From DASPJR01 sp035628505 (GTDB taxonomy: Bacteria > Planctomycetota > SZUA-567 > H5-PLA8): 25,044 nucleotides of DNA. The notes below the pieces were generated by a model. That model made no database searches. It saw only the letters and a list, made by a program, of their open reading frames with translations, and was not told the DNA's origin. Each line of letters begins with the position of its first letter. Position 1 is the first letter of the stretch. The DNA lies in assembly GCA_035628505.1 (NCBI GenBank), contig DASPJR010000076.1, positions 1 through 25,044 of the forward strand, given 5' to 3'. The position numbers and the translations under genes were made by a program. Below are positions 7,669 through 17,800 of this stretch, piece after piece.

Positions 7669-9971
7669 CATTCCTCTTTCCAGCCATGCTCGCCGGCCTC
7701 CTGGGTCTGGGCGTTCCGATCGCGCTCCATCTTATTGCGCGGCATCGTTTTCCCGTTCGCGACTTTCCTTCCATCCGGCTGCTGCAGAAGGATGTGCGGA
7801 CAAACGTTTTTGCGCCGCGCCTTATCGACGTGCCGCAACTGATCCTGCGGCTCATCGTGCTCAGCCTGCTGGTGCTCGCGATGTCCCGGCTCTTTTCTCC
7901 GCAGCTATCCACTGACGGAGCACCGCGTAATCTTGTGCTGATCCTCGATTGCTCGGCTGGCATGCAGATGCAGATTCAAGACGAGACAACGCGTCAGAAA
8001 GTATCCTTGTTTGAGAAAGCGCAAGGCCAGGGCCGGCAGCTGATCGAAAAGCTGGCGGTACCGAGCCACGCCGCGGTGATTCTCGCGGCAGAGAAGCCAG
8101 TGGTTTCCGTGCCGCTCGATACGAATTTCAATTCGGCACTCGCCGCGCTGGAGAACAGTAAGCCGATCGATGGCACAGGCTGCGGCATTATTCCGGCGAT
8201 CGCAGCCGGATGTGAACTCGTGGCCGTGCGGCGGGAAATCGCATCGCAGATTGTGATTCTAACGGACATGCGTGCCAATGGCTTTGGAGCGCGCGATCAG
8301 AAGAGCCTTCAGCGTATCGAGCAGATCCGCAAAGAACGGGGTGAAGCGCTGCAATTGTTCGTGCTGGATATCAGTGCCGGAACGGAACTGGAAAACACAG
8401 CCATTACAGACGCTTACGTGCGCGGACGCAACACGCGGGTCGGTGACGATGCGCATGTTGTTACGCGCGTTCTGAACAGCAGCTCCGGCCAGAAGAATGT
8501 TCGGCTGAACATGAAAATTGGCGACCGCAAAGAACCGGCGTATAAAGAAATTCCGCTTGAGCCCGGCGCGGAGGCCGTCGTGGACATGACGGCGCGCGTG
8601 CAGCGGGCTGCGAATACCATCGCCAGTGTGCAGATCGCCGAAGACGGAATGGTTTCGGATGATGAATTCAGCGTTCCGCTGAACATTAGTGATGCCCGCC
8701 GAATCTTGATTATCAACGGTTCAACGCAGACTGCTGCAGACACAAAGCAGCCTTTGGCGGGACAACTAGGCGATAGTCCAGTCGCCGGCTCGGACGAACC
8801 TCAGATCGACGGCGCAACGATTCTCCGCTTCGTGCTCAACCCCGGCCGCGAACTGGGAGCGGCTTACGGAACCGGCATCGATGTCACCATGATCACGCCG
8901 GAAGCTGTCGCGGCGCAAACGCTGAGCAAGTACGACCTTATTGCGCTTTACGACGTCAGCGGCTTGCCCGAAACGGCGCTCGACGATTTGAACACGTTCG
9001 TGCGCGAGGGCCGCTCCGCTCTGATTGTCTGCGCCGGGCAATGCCAGGCGCTGCAGTTCAATCGCACGCTTGCTGCCGGCAGCGCGCAGCGGCCGGCCCT
9101 TGCGCCCGCTGTGATTGGAAATGATCGAGCGCTGGAACAGCCTGTTGATATCGCGCAGAAGAGCACGGCTCATCCCATGCTTGCGCTGTTCAACGATCGC
9201 CTGCGTGGCGATCTCTCGGTGATTCGATTTGCCAAACTTCGCGAGATCCAGAGCATCGCCGATGGCGCGTCAGTGATCATGACCGCGGCGTCCGGTCAGC
9301 CGCTCGCTGTGGAGCAGACGCTTGGACGCGGAAAGATCATCCTGCTGACGTTTGGATTTGAACTTGAGCGCGGCAATCTCGCGCGAGCGCGCGCTTTTCC
9401 GCCGCTGGTCTGGCGCATGGTGGACTATCTGACTGGACAGCTTCGACAGCGGCCGCCGGATATCGTGAAAGCCATGTCACCGGCCGTCCTCGACGTTTCA
9501 GAGCCTGCATTTTCTTTCGCCTCGGAACTTGAACTGGTACCGGAGAAAGAATCCGCTGAGGGAAAGGGAACGAAGACTGCCGGAGCAGACAAAACCCAGG
9601 CAATCCGGATCGCCAGCAAGGGAGATCAGACCGCGACGATTCCGGCGTTGCCGGCGGGAAGATTTCTGCTCACGAAAGCTGGGCCAGTTGGCGAGACCGT
9701 GCGTACCGGCTATGCCCGCTATGTCACCTCGCACATCGATCCGCTTGAAAGCGACACGCGGCGCATGGAGCAGAGCAATCTGACCGCTTTGCTGGGGCCG
9801 GGGCTTCGCGTGATCGGCGCTAAAGACGCGGGAAATCTCGCGATTTCGGGCGGTGAGTTCTGGAGAATCCTGATCGCTGCCTTGGCCGCCGCATACCTGT
9901 GTGAATCAATCCTGGGCTATGTTCAAAGCGTGCGCCGCGAGCGCCAGCGTGCCGGAGAAATGACGGCATGA
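7665..9971 (+). CDS. BatA-like membrane protein with degenerate VWA and GATase-like domains
   Basis: The 768-residue protein starts with the BatA N-terminal type: a hydrophobic hairpin at residues 3-25 with HLIARHRF, and a second membrane helix at about 56-76. A VWA-like domain follows, whose expected DxSxS metal motif reads DCSAG (about 95-99), so the last serine is missing; a later LTDM aspartate remains. After a beta-rich linker comes a GATase-like Rossmann segment, from the RRILIING strand (about residue 345) to about residue 590, containing a GRGKIILLTF strand. One more membrane helix lies near the C-terminus (about 731-752), followed by a basic tail. The bulk should face the periplasm. 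ATGA overlaps at both ends and a GGAGAGAG ribosome site at 7649-7656 tie it to its neighbours. Metal binding is probably impaired, suggesting a scaffold role beside the intact VWA protein encoded next. The family assignment is solid; the exact role is inferred. Confidence 0.85.
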   Translation: MTFLFPAMLAGLLGLGVPIALHLIARHRFPVRDFPSIRLLQKDVRTNVFAPRLIDVPQLILRLIVLSLLVLAMSRLFSPQLSTDGAPRNLVLILDCSAGMQMQIQDETTRQKVSLFEKAQGQGRQLIEKLAVPSHAAVILAAEKPVVSVPLDTNFNSALAALENSKPIDGTGCGIIPAIAAGCELVAVRREIASQIVILTDMRANGFGARDQKSLQRIEQIRKERGEALQLFVLDISAGTELENTAITDAYVRGRNTRVGDDAHVVTRVLNSSSGQKNVRLNMKIGDRKEPAYKEIPLEPGAEAVVDMTARVQRAANTIASVQIAEDGMVSDDEFSVPLNISDARRILIINGSTQTAADTKQPLAGQLGDSPVAGSDEPQIDGATILRFVLNPGRELGAAYGTGIDVTMITPEAVAAQTLSKYDLIALYDVSGLPETALDDLNTFVREGRSALIVCAGQCQALQFNRTLAAGSAQRPALAPAVIGNDRALEQPVDIAQKSTAHPMLALFNDRLRGDLSVIRFAKLREIQSIADGASVIMTAASGQPLAVEQTLGRGKIILLTFGFELERGNLARARAFPPLVWRMVDYLTGQLRQRPPDIVKAMSPAVLDVSEPAFSFASELELVPEKESAEGKGTKTAGADKTQAIRIASKGDQTATIPALPAGRFLLTKAGPVGETVRTGYARYVTSHIDPLESDTRRMEQSNLTALLGPGLRVIGAKDAGNLAISGGEFWRILIAALAAAYLCESILGYVQSVRRERQRAGEMTA

Positions 9972-12235
9972 GACTCCTCTACTGGCTGCTTGGCCTGAAC
10001 GACACCAGCTCCATTCACTCCGCTTCTGAGGGGGTCTGGCAGCCGGCGATGCCGCTTTCCACAGTCGTGCTTGTGGCGCTGGTTGTTGCCGGCATCGTTG
10101 CCGCGGCGCTGAACTTCATGCCGGGAAATGTCATGCCGCTCCGCACGCGCGCGACGTTCGCTCTGATTCGCCTCTGCGGCTTTGCGCTGCTGATTGTCAT
10201 GCTCTGCCAGCTGGAGCTCAGCCTTAAGCTGGAGCGCGTTTTGCCTTCGGAGGTGGCCGTGGTCACCGACGTTTCTTCGAGCATGGGTCTGACGGATGTG
10301 GGCGGTAAGTCACGACTTGAGGCCGCGCGGCAGTTCAATGCGTCAGTGCTGAATCCGCTTTCGAAAAACGTGAACCTGGTGCCCTATGCGTTCAATGCTT
10401 CGGTAGATTCCGGCAAAGAGACGCAAGAGCCCGGCGGAATGACGCGGCTCTTTGACGCAGTCGGCGCGGTTGCAGGCCGCGAGCGCGATCTCCAGGCGAT
10501 TGTTCTTCTCACTGACGGCAATGACACCCAGGGCGATGCCGGAAAGCTGACGTCGGCAATGCTCGCTGCTCGCGGCTTGCCCGTCTATCCAGTGGTGTTC
10601 GGCGAAGCAGGACAGCCGCGGCTGGCGAGTGTCAAGATGAGTTCGACGGCCGCGTACGTTCGACTCGGCGATGAATTGCGGCTCTCGGCGACACTCAGCG
10701 CCAGGGAGATGGGCGAGCAGATTGTTACGGTGCGGCTGCTGGAAGCGGGAAAAGATCAGCCGATTACAGTTCGCGAAAATGTGAGACTCGGCACGGACCC
10801 CGTTGAGCTCAACTTTACCGTAAAGCCCGACAGACCAGGCGAGCGCACCTACCGCGTCGTGCTCGATGGCGTCGGAAATTCGGTGAGCACGCAGACGCTT
10901 GCGGCTGAACACACCGTTCAGGTGCTGAACTCAAAGATTCGCGTGCTGTATCTGGATATTCCTCGCGACGAGCGAAAAATTCTCGGCCACTGGCTGGCGC
11001 GTGATCCGGTCATCGAACTTTCGACGCTCACCATGATGCCCAAGGGCGGGTGGTACGCGCAAGGGCCGCTCAGGCATAAGAACTCCGGAGATGGTCTGCC
11101 AAACCAGGAAGCGGATCTCTATCAATACGAAGTCATCATTCTCGGTGATATTCCGCGCTCTTACTTCCGGGCCGGCGGCGATATCGCAGAGACGAAGATG
11201 CAGTGGCTCGCTGAATTCGTAAGCCGGCGCGGCGGCGCGCTGATTACGCTCGGAGGCCGCAGCGTTTACGCCGCAGGACAATACCAGGATTCGGCGCTCA
11301 GCCGCATTCTTCCATTCGAGATTCCCGCGACAGAAAAGCCGGAGATCCCGAAGAAATTCCGCGTGAATCCATCCTTGATCGGATTGTCGCATCCAGCGAT
11401 GCAGCTTGAGCCTAACGCGCAGGCTAACCGCGAAGCATGGTTCGATCTTCCGCCGCTCGATGGTTGTAATCGCGTCGGCAAGTTGAAGGCTGGAGCGACG
11501 CTGCTGGCGTCGCGCGACGTGCCCGACGAAGGCGCCGTTCCAGTGATCGCGATCCAGAACGTGGGGAAGGGGCAGGTACTGGCGCTGAGCGTCGATACGA
11601 CCTGGCGCTGGGAGATGATGCGGCCGGCGGAAGGCGAAGATTATTTCCGGCGCTTCTGGGGTAACGCCATTCGCTCGATCGCTCCAGACCCTCGCCTGGA
11701 ACCCGGCAAGCCGCAGATCATCCGGCACCAGTCGGAGACTGCCGTCGGGCAGACGATTACCTTGTCCACGCGCCTGGTCGACAGCGTTTTTCAGCCCGTC
11801 CGCAATGCCGAGGTGGTCGTGAAAGTCACGAGCCCGTCCGGCAAAGTCAGCCATATCTATCCAGCGGACGGGCGTTCGTCTCCCGGGCTTTACGAATATG
11901 ATCTCGCGCTCACCGAAGCCGGCGAATGGCAGGTCGCGACGACGTATAAAGGGCAGACAACGGTGGAGAAAATTCAGGCGGGCTCAAGCGCGCAGGAATT
12001 GGAAGACCCGCGAGCGCGCCCGGAGGTCATGGCTTCTTTTGCCCGCGAAACCGGCGGTCGGGCGTTTTCTCCGGAGGACGCAGCGAAAAACCTTCTGCAG
12101 ACGATGCGGCTCTCTCCACGGAAAATTCAGCAAAGCGTTACAGTGGCCGTGTGGAATCTTCCCGCAACGATGGCCGCGTTTATTCTGCTGGTCTGCCTGG
12201 ATTGCTGGCTCAGAAAGCGGAGGGGCATGGTATGA
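9968..12235 (+). CDS. Membrane-anchored VWA / GATase-like protein with intact MIDAS
   Basis: The 755-residue protein has two N-terminal membrane helices (about 30-50 and 63-83), then a VWA domain with a complete metal site: DVSSS at about 101-105, a GGMTRLFDA threonine region, and LLTDGND later in the fold. A beta-sandwich linker leads to a class I glutamine-amidotransferase-like domain from about residue 325 (VLYLDIPRDE) through about 480, including a GGALITLGG motif. Classical catalytic Cys/His residues are not obvious, so this is probably a structural or binding fold rather than an active amidotransferase. A second beta-rich region with SVDTTWRW and a C-terminal membrane helix (about 729-748) with a basic tail complete it. 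It pairs with the BatA-like protein before it (ATGA overlap) in architecture, but here the metal site is kept. It is inferred to be the active VWA partner on the periplasmic side of the MoxR module. Confidence 0.87.
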   Translation: MRLLYWLLGLNDTSSIHSASEGVWQPAMPLSTVVLVALVVAGIVAAALNFMPGNVMPLRTRATFALIRLCGFALLIVMLCQLELSLKLERVLPSEVAVVTDVSSSMGLTDVGGKSRLEAARQFNASVLNPLSKNVNLVPYAFNASVDSGKETQEPGGMTRLFDAVGAVAGRERDLQAIVLLTDGNDTQGDAGKLTSAMLAARGLPVYPVVFGEAGQPRLASVKMSSTAAYVRLGDELRLSATLSAREMGEQIVTVRLLEAGKDQPITVRENVRLGTDPVELNFTVKPDRPGERTYRVVLDGVGNSVSTQTLAAEHTVQVLNSKIRVLYLDIPRDERKILGHWLARDPVIELSTLTMMPKGGWYAQGPLRHKNSGDGLPNQEADLYQYEVIILGDIPRSYFRAGGDIAETKMQWLAEFVSRRGGALITLGGRSVYAAGQYQDSALSRILPFEIPATEKPEIPKKFRVNPSLIGLSHPAMQLEPNAQANREAWFDLPPLDGCNRVGKLKAGATLLASRDVPDEGAVPVIAIQNVGKGQVLALSVDTTWRWEMMRPAEGEDYFRRFWGNAIRSIAPDPRLEPGKPQIIRHQSETAVGQTITLSTRLVDSVFQPVRNAEVVVKVTSPSGKVSHIYPADGRSSPGLYEYDLALTEAGEWQVATTYKGQTTVEKIQAGSSAQELEDPRARPEVMASFARETGGRAFSPEDAAKNLLQTMRLSPRKIQQSVTVAVWNLPATMAAFILLVCLDCWLRKRRGMV

Positions 12236-14073
12236 GCTCCGTGCTGACGCCGCAGTCTGAAAAGAGCCATCAGGCGCTAAATGAAACGCTGCTCAGCTTC
12301 GGCCGTTACCGCAAGCAATGGGAACTGCTGCACGGTGTCTCGAAATTGATTGTTGTCGGACCAGGTCTTCTGCTTGCCTGGTTCATTCTAGACGCGCTTT
12401 TCCTGATTCCCGCATGGCCGCTGCTGATTTCGTTCACCATGATTGTCCTGCTATCCATGTGGGCCACCATCGCGTGGGTTGTGAAGCCGCAACTGCGCAG
12501 AATCGACATTGACCGCGAAGCTTACGTCATTGAATCGCTGCACGGAAAACTCGACAACCAGATCATCGGTTCCCTTCAGCTCGGGCGTGAAGTGGCGCTC
12601 GCGGGCAACGCAGCCGCGCTGGGCTACTCGCCTCATTTCGTGTCCGAACTGCTGCTCAAAACGGCGCGCATGCTGGACTCGCTGCATGTGCGGCAACTGT
12701 TGGATCTCAGCCGTGCGCGGCGGGCCATGCTCGGAGCGGCTGTCGTGCTTGCGCTGAGTTCAGGTTGCGTGTTGTTTGCTTCAGACGCGGTGCGTCAGCG
12801 TCGTGACCGGCTGATGGATGCTTACACGCTTTTCCTCGACACGCTGTTTCCCGTGCAAATCAAAGTTTCGCCAGGAAGTGTGGCTGTGATTCGCGGGAAG
12901 AGTATCCGGCTTGAGGTTGAGGTTGTTGGCGCGCGCAGGAATGAAGTGCGGCTCTACAGAACGAAGGCCGGATCGCCGGATAGCCACGCTGATATTCTGC
13001 CGCTGAGCAGCGACAAAGCCGTGGTTGTCATTGAAAACGCGCAGGATTCGTTCAGCTATTACTTTGAATATGGCAATCGTCGAAGCGAGTTATACAAGAT
13101 TCAGGTCGGCGATCTCCCTGACATCAAAACGATCAATTATGAACTGTCTTTCCCCGCGTACACGGGGCAGCCTTCCCGCACGATGACCGGGCGCATTCCG
13201 AAGCTGCGTGGACTTTCCGGCACAAACGTGCTCGTCAGTTTTGCGGCGACGACTGATCTGCATCCGGATCTTTCCTACGTCGAATGGCAGGACGGCAGCC
13301 GGCAGACGATTCAGTTCAGCGGACGCTTCGGACATTTTGGTTTTACGCTCTCGCGTCAGGACCGCGGCACTATTTATCTCACCAGCGCCCTGGCGCGCCC
13401 GCCGCATGAAAAGGAATGGCGCATGCCGCAACCCGTCAGCTTTGAAGTCGACGTTCAGCGCGACGAGGTTCCTTCAGTTCAGATCCTGCTCAAGAATAAG
13501 AAACTCACCATGTTTGCTGAGCAGGCCGCCGTTTTCGGATTTGAGTGGCTGGCGGAAGATGATTTTGGAGTGGCAGAAGTCAGCATGGAGTATCGCATCG
13601 AAACCATCGATGAACTGCTGGGACGCAAGCCGCGGCAGGACTCGCAAACCCGCCTGATTGAACCGGCGCGCGAGCGCGTGAAGGGAAAATTTCTGGATAT
13701 GTTTAAAACCCTGTCGCCGCCTCTTGAACCCGGAGACAAGATCACAATCGCACTCACCGCAAAGGACAACAACACGGAGACCGGCCCCGGCGGCAGCCGT
13801 TCAGCACCGATAGAGATTGTGATCGTGCGGCCGGATCTTGGGGCGTTCGTCGAGCAGCAGTTCAAGTTCGGGTCGCTCTCGCCCATGGGTGAGATGGTCA
13901 AAGTCAAACGTTCCACGGATCTGCTCGTCGATCCGCAGAAGACTGTGCGCACCGAATCGGTCCAGAAAATCGAGAAGAAGGAAATCAAGACGCACGCGCG
14001 GCAGGAATCGTGGCCGAGCGGGTCAGAGGACGCGACGGGCGACTACTTCCGCCTGCTGTCGGGCGAGAAATAG
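12232..14073 (+). CDS. DUF4175-like membrane protein
   Basis: The 613-residue protein has a short N-terminal amphipathic stretch, two closely spaced membrane helices (about 38-57 and 62-84), a soluble insert of about 80 residues, a third membrane helix (about 165-184), and a large beta-rich domain predicted to be periplasmic. The layout and genomic position, between a VWA/GATase protein and a DUF4159 protein, match the DUF4175-like members of MoxR clusters, though similarity by eye is weaker than for the neighbours. The C-terminal part has SAPIEIVIVRPDLG and ends in a charged tail. The start is the ATG in the ATGA overlap with the preceding gene, with AGGGG at 12221-12225 six bases upstream. 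An in-frame GTG at 12151 would overlap by 85 bases and lacks support. Its biochemical function is unknown. Confidence 0.72.
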   Translation: MSSVLTPQSEKSHQALNETLLSFGRYRKQWELLHGVSKLIVVGPGLLLAWFILDALFLIPAWPLLISFTMIVLLSMWATIAWVVKPQLRRIDIDREAYVIESLHGKLDNQIIGSLQLGREVALAGNAAALGYSPHFVSELLLKTARMLDSLHVRQLLDLSRARRAMLGAAVVLALSSGCVLFASDAVRQRRDRLMDAYTLFLDTLFPVQIKVSPGSVAVIRGKSIRLEVEVVGARRNEVRLYRTKAGSPDSHADILPLSSDKAVVVIENAQDSFSYYFEYGNRRSELYKIQVGDLPDIKTINYELSFPAYTGQPSRTMTGRIPKLRGLSGTNVLVSFAATTDLHPDLSYVEWQDGSRQTIQFSGRFGHFGFTLSRQDRGTIYLTSALARPPHEKEWRMPQPVSFEVDVQRDEVPSVQILLKNKKLTMFAEQAAVFGFEWLAEDDFGVAEVSMEYRIETIDELLGRKPRQDSQTRLIEPARERVKGKFLDMFKTLSPPLEPGDKITIALTAKDNNTETGPGGSRSAPIEIVIVRPDLGAFVEQQFKFGSLSPMGEMVKVKRSTDLLVDPQKTVRTESVQKIEKKEIKTHARQESWPSGSEDATGDYFRLLSGEK

Positions 14074-14077
14074 GAGG
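14072..14077 (+). promoter_or_regulatory. Ribosome binding site for the DUF4159 gene
   Basis: A perfect AGGAGG overlaps the upstream TAG stop codon (14071-14073) and lies four bases before the ATG at 14082. It rules out the in-frame GTG at 14010, and indicates coupled translation. Confidence 0.75.
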
Positions 14078-14081
14078 CGCG

Positions 14082-14873
14082 ATGAGAACGCTTGCACTTG
14101 TTCTGGTTTTATTTGCAGCTTCAGCGGCTCATGCGGCAAGCTGGGCTGAACGTGCCGCGCAAATGAATCGCGTGGAACTGTCTGCCAGCGAAGCAGCCAA
14201 GCGCGCCAGCGACGAAGAAAAAGACCAGCGCAACAAGCTTTCAATGCGGCTCATCAAACCGGCGCTTCCAACCGTTGACTGGAACGCCGATCCAACGGCG
14301 CTGCCGTACATGCTCTACCAGATCAACAAGCGCACGGATCTTCCTGTTTACGTGGATACCGAAGGTCTTGACGTTGCCAGCGATAAACTTTTTGAGCACA
14401 CCGTCACGTACCTGACCGCCCACGTGAAGTTCAGCTTTAACGACAAGGAGTCAGAAAATCTTGCGCGCTGGCTCAAGCGCGGCGGCACGCTTTTGCTCGA
14501 CGACTGCTACAATCGCGGCAGCCCCTTTGCGACGTCGGTTCGTCCCGAAGTGACCAAGATGATTCCCGGCGGCGAACCGATCCTGCTTCTCGAAGAAGAT
14601 CCGAAAGTCAGCGACGTATTTAAGATGACCTATCAGACACCGTTTCCCGGCAGCGCGCCTCTATATGGCAGCCCATGGCAGTACTTCCTCCTGGATGACC
14701 GGCCGAGCGTGTTTTTCAGTCCCAACGACGACGGCTGCGGATGGGAAATCTCCACGCCGCCCAGCGCGTCGAATCCCATCGGTGAAGGAATCGGCCACGG
14801 CGGTGACAACCGCCAGCGCGAGATGATGTACCAGTGGGTGACGAACTGGATGCTGTTTGTTTACACGCACTGA
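14082..14873 (+). CDS. Exported DUF4159 domain protein
   Basis: The 263-residue protein starts with a Sec signal peptide (MRTLALVLVLFAASAAHA, cleavage after residue 18), so it acts in the periplasm. Family features of DUF4159 include the Y-L-T-A-H segment at about 110-114, ESENLARWLKRGGTLLLDDC at about 123-142, and a Trp-rich C-terminal end (YQWVTNWML). DUF4159 is a GATase-like fold often found as the C-terminal part of BatA-like proteins in MoxR clusters. Here it is a separate soluble protein. After the signal comes a charged helical segment at about 30-55 that could form a coiled coil. It is followed almost without a gap by the giant exported protein, so the two may interact in the periplasm; this is inference from position. 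No enzyme activity can be assigned. Confidence 0.87.
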   Translation: MRTLALVLVLFAASAAHAASWAERAAQMNRVELSASEAAKRASDEEKDQRNKLSMRLIKPALPTVDWNADPTALPYMLYQINKRTDLPVYVDTEGLDVASDKLFEHTVTYLTAHVKFSFNDKESENLARWLKRGGTLLLDDCYNRGSPFATSVRPEVTKMIPGGEPILLLEEDPKVSDVFKMTYQTPFPGSAPLYGSPWQYFLLDDRPSVFFSPNDDGCGWEISTPPSASNPIGEGIGHGGDNRQREMMYQWVTNWMLFVYTH

Positions 14874-14874
14874 G

Positions 14875-17800
14875 ATGATGGCTCACATGAGACACGGAAT
14901 TTTCATGCGTACTGAACGGCAAATCGGCCGCTTGCTTGTGATGCTTGTGCTGCTGGCGGCGCTGCCGCTTTCGGCAGCGCAGGTTGAGATTCAGCTGGTG
15001 GTGCACGACCAGCCCGACACGACCGTCGACAAGATGGAACGCAGGCGGGTGATCACCAGCCCAGTATCGACGCCAAAGGGCGTTGAGATGCAAACAATCG
15101 GCGTCGATGTAGTGTGCTGGGCGCGGAACATTACGCTGAACGGAAAGCCCATCTTCGAACGCTACCATGAAGGAAAATACATCGACCGCCTGCCGATTGC
15201 CCGCGCTGATTTGCAGCCCGGCGATCACACGCTCTGGCCCGGTAATCACGTCTTTTCTCTGGCGAAAGACGGCTCTATCACGTCGAAATCGAGCGAGCTG
15301 ATTATTTCCGGCGGAAAAGTTCTGGTGAAGTGCTACCCCGTGACGCTGCAGGCCTACCGCGCCAATCCGGAAGAATCCGAGCTGCCGCGATCGATGCGCA
15401 CTGCGCAGCTGCCCACAATGACCGTGCGCGAGAGTGCAAATAATGAAGCCGCGGCGCAGAAGGATGGGAAGGCCAAGGCGCTTGAACTCGTGCCGGTATT
15501 TGAAAAATTTGCGCCGCTCAGCATCTGGCTTCCCGGAAATACTGCCGGCAAAGGCTATGTCGTACATCCGCTGGGGCTGACGTTTCATCTCGGCAGCGGT
15601 GGCATCACGCCGGTTGCTGAGGCCGGAAAAGAGATCGCCGGAATTGAAATCAAAAGGAACAGTATTGATATTCCGTTGTTCGGCTTCCCGGTCTTTACCG
15701 AAAAAGGTTCGGCGCTGATCGTTTCCGGTGTGGAACAGATCAATTGGAATCAGAAAGTAAATCCGCAGCTCACCAATTGGTATCCACGCGCGGAGCCTTA
15801 TGAGCTGAAAGTCTCAGAAACCGCAGCGCCACTGAAGATCGACGGCGATCCGAGGCAATTGCCGATCAAGTCGTTCCGCGTCGACATCCCTGATCCCGGC
15901 AATCCCGCTCCGCGCGGTCTGGCTGTCGAGCTCGAGAAGCGGCACTTTGACGCAGGCGGAATGTTGCGTGCGCGAGTTCAAGCGGTGGATTCGCGCCGCT
16001 CGGCCGAAGCGGCAATCGTGAGTCTTGACAAAGACGCCACGCCGCTGGCGCGTCTGCAGGCGTACGGCAGTGATAGCTTCACGGACCTTCCTGCGCGAAG
16101 CACAAACGGCTTTGTTGAAGCGACTCTGCCCGCGCTGCCGGACGGCATCTACAAACTTCAGATTGGAATCAAGCCCACAGGCAACGACACGCCGCTGACC
16201 GTCGATCGCTGGATCTCCATCGCAAAACCGGGCCCGGCGGGAATCGGGATTTTTACGCAGCGCGGCCGAACGGCATTCGTGCGCGGCGAAGATTTCTGGC
16301 TGGGCCTCGGCATTACGGGATCCAGTGATTCGATCGCCGCAGGTTCTCCTCTTGAAGTGAATTTCGTCGACGCGCGTCAGCAGCGTATTCCCATACTGCG
16401 TCAAAAGCTTTCGTCGCCGCTGCAGGATCGCGACACGTTGATTGTCCGTCTGGAAAGCGAGCAAAGTCACGGATTCGCTCCCGGAACATATTTGATCGAG
16501 GCCAGGATTGGCACGATGAGCGCTCGGCCGCTAAGCATCACGATCGTCGAAGACGAGCCGATCACACATTTCACGAATCTGTTGACCGGCAAGTACAACC
16601 CGCAGGGTGAAGCGTACGCGGAGATTCTCCGCACCAGCGAAGGAGCAGACGGGCTGGCACGCAGCCTGGTTGAAATGGGCCACAACAGTTTCAAAGGAAT
16701 GGCCTATGATCTGAACCGCGTTGTGCGCAAATCGCTCGACATAGAGCAGGTCGCGCGCGAAAGGCGGGAATTAGGGCCGTGGGAGAGCTACTACCAACCG
16801 AGCGGCCGGGACCGTTTTCTTGACGCTGCCGTGCGTCATCGCCTGCGCTTTTATGAAAATCTGATGACGTATAACGATACGATGCTGCCGCGCGAGCTGA
16901 AGATTCTGGAAGCCATCTCGCGCTACACCAGCCTCGAAGTCGCTTCCCTGCGGCACAGCCCGGCATTTAAAGGCGTGTGTCTGTACGACGAAATTTACAG
17001 CGTCGCTGACACCGGAACGCCGATGTCCGCTCAATTTCTGACGGCCGAGGAGCTCAACTACCGCGCTAAACATCCAGGCTTAACGAGCGCAGACGCGATG
17101 CGTGCGCTTGAACGCTTTACCTCGCGCCCCTTTGGCCAGCGCAAGGCAGAGGATCTTCAGAAATTCAAAACATGGCCGGCGTTCGAAGACCGTGAATGGA
17201 GAGATCTTTCGGAGTGCATGGCGCGAGCGGCAAAGACGGTGATGCCCGATTCACAGAATTTCGTGCTTCAACGATTCTGGGGCGGCAACGGCGGCAACCT
17301 TTCACCCAACGGGCTGCCGCAGGATGTCTTCGCGCCGCTCGATGCCGCCGCCTGCGTCATGTACAAGGATGGCGGCTATGGCGACCGCCCCGTGTTTGCG
17401 CCTATGCAGGCGGACGTGATGCGCGTGCGTGATGATCTGCCGGTGTGGACGCAGCTCCATACCTTTCACGCGCCGGGAATATACGGAAATCATCTGCTGC
17501 GCCAGGCCTTCTTCGCTATCTCGCAAAAAATCGATGGTCTCACCTATTTTTCGATCGGCGCAAAACACGAAGCGCCTGAATCCAGCGACAATCGCGATGC
17601 GATGCACGACATCAGCAGGAAGCTCTGCACGCGTTATGGCGATCTCTTCATGTCGCTGCAACGCGGCTACAAAAAAGTGGCGGTTTACTACTCCCGCGAA
17701 GCGGACTACCTGGAGAACAAGAAGCCCAACAAGCTGACGTATGCCTGCGAAGGATTGTGGGTCGCATGCATGCGCGCGGGTTTTCCCGCGGACTACATCT

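Noticed and set aside
10931..11854. Minus-strand open frame of 307 codons opposite the VWA/GATase gene
   Set aside because: It is a shadow of a GC-rich sense gene with intact VWA motifs. The product is rich in Arg/His/Pro with no recognisable fold.
12151..12231. Upstream GTG start for the DUF4175-like gene
   Set aside because: It would overlap the preceding gene by 85 bases. The ATG at 12232 makes the same ATGA overlap as its neighbours and has a ribosome site.
14010..14081. Upstream GTG start for the DUF4159 gene
   Set aside because: It would bury the signal peptide. A perfect AGGAGG precedes the ATG at 14082.
14857..14874. Upstream GTG start for the giant protein gene
   Set aside because: It lies inside the DUF4159 gene without a ribosome site. 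Four ATG codons follow within 50 bases, each keeping the signal peptide.
14716..15588. Minus-strand open frame of 290 codons across the DUF4159/giant junction
   Set aside because: It spans two well-supported sense genes and their signal peptide, and has no family features.
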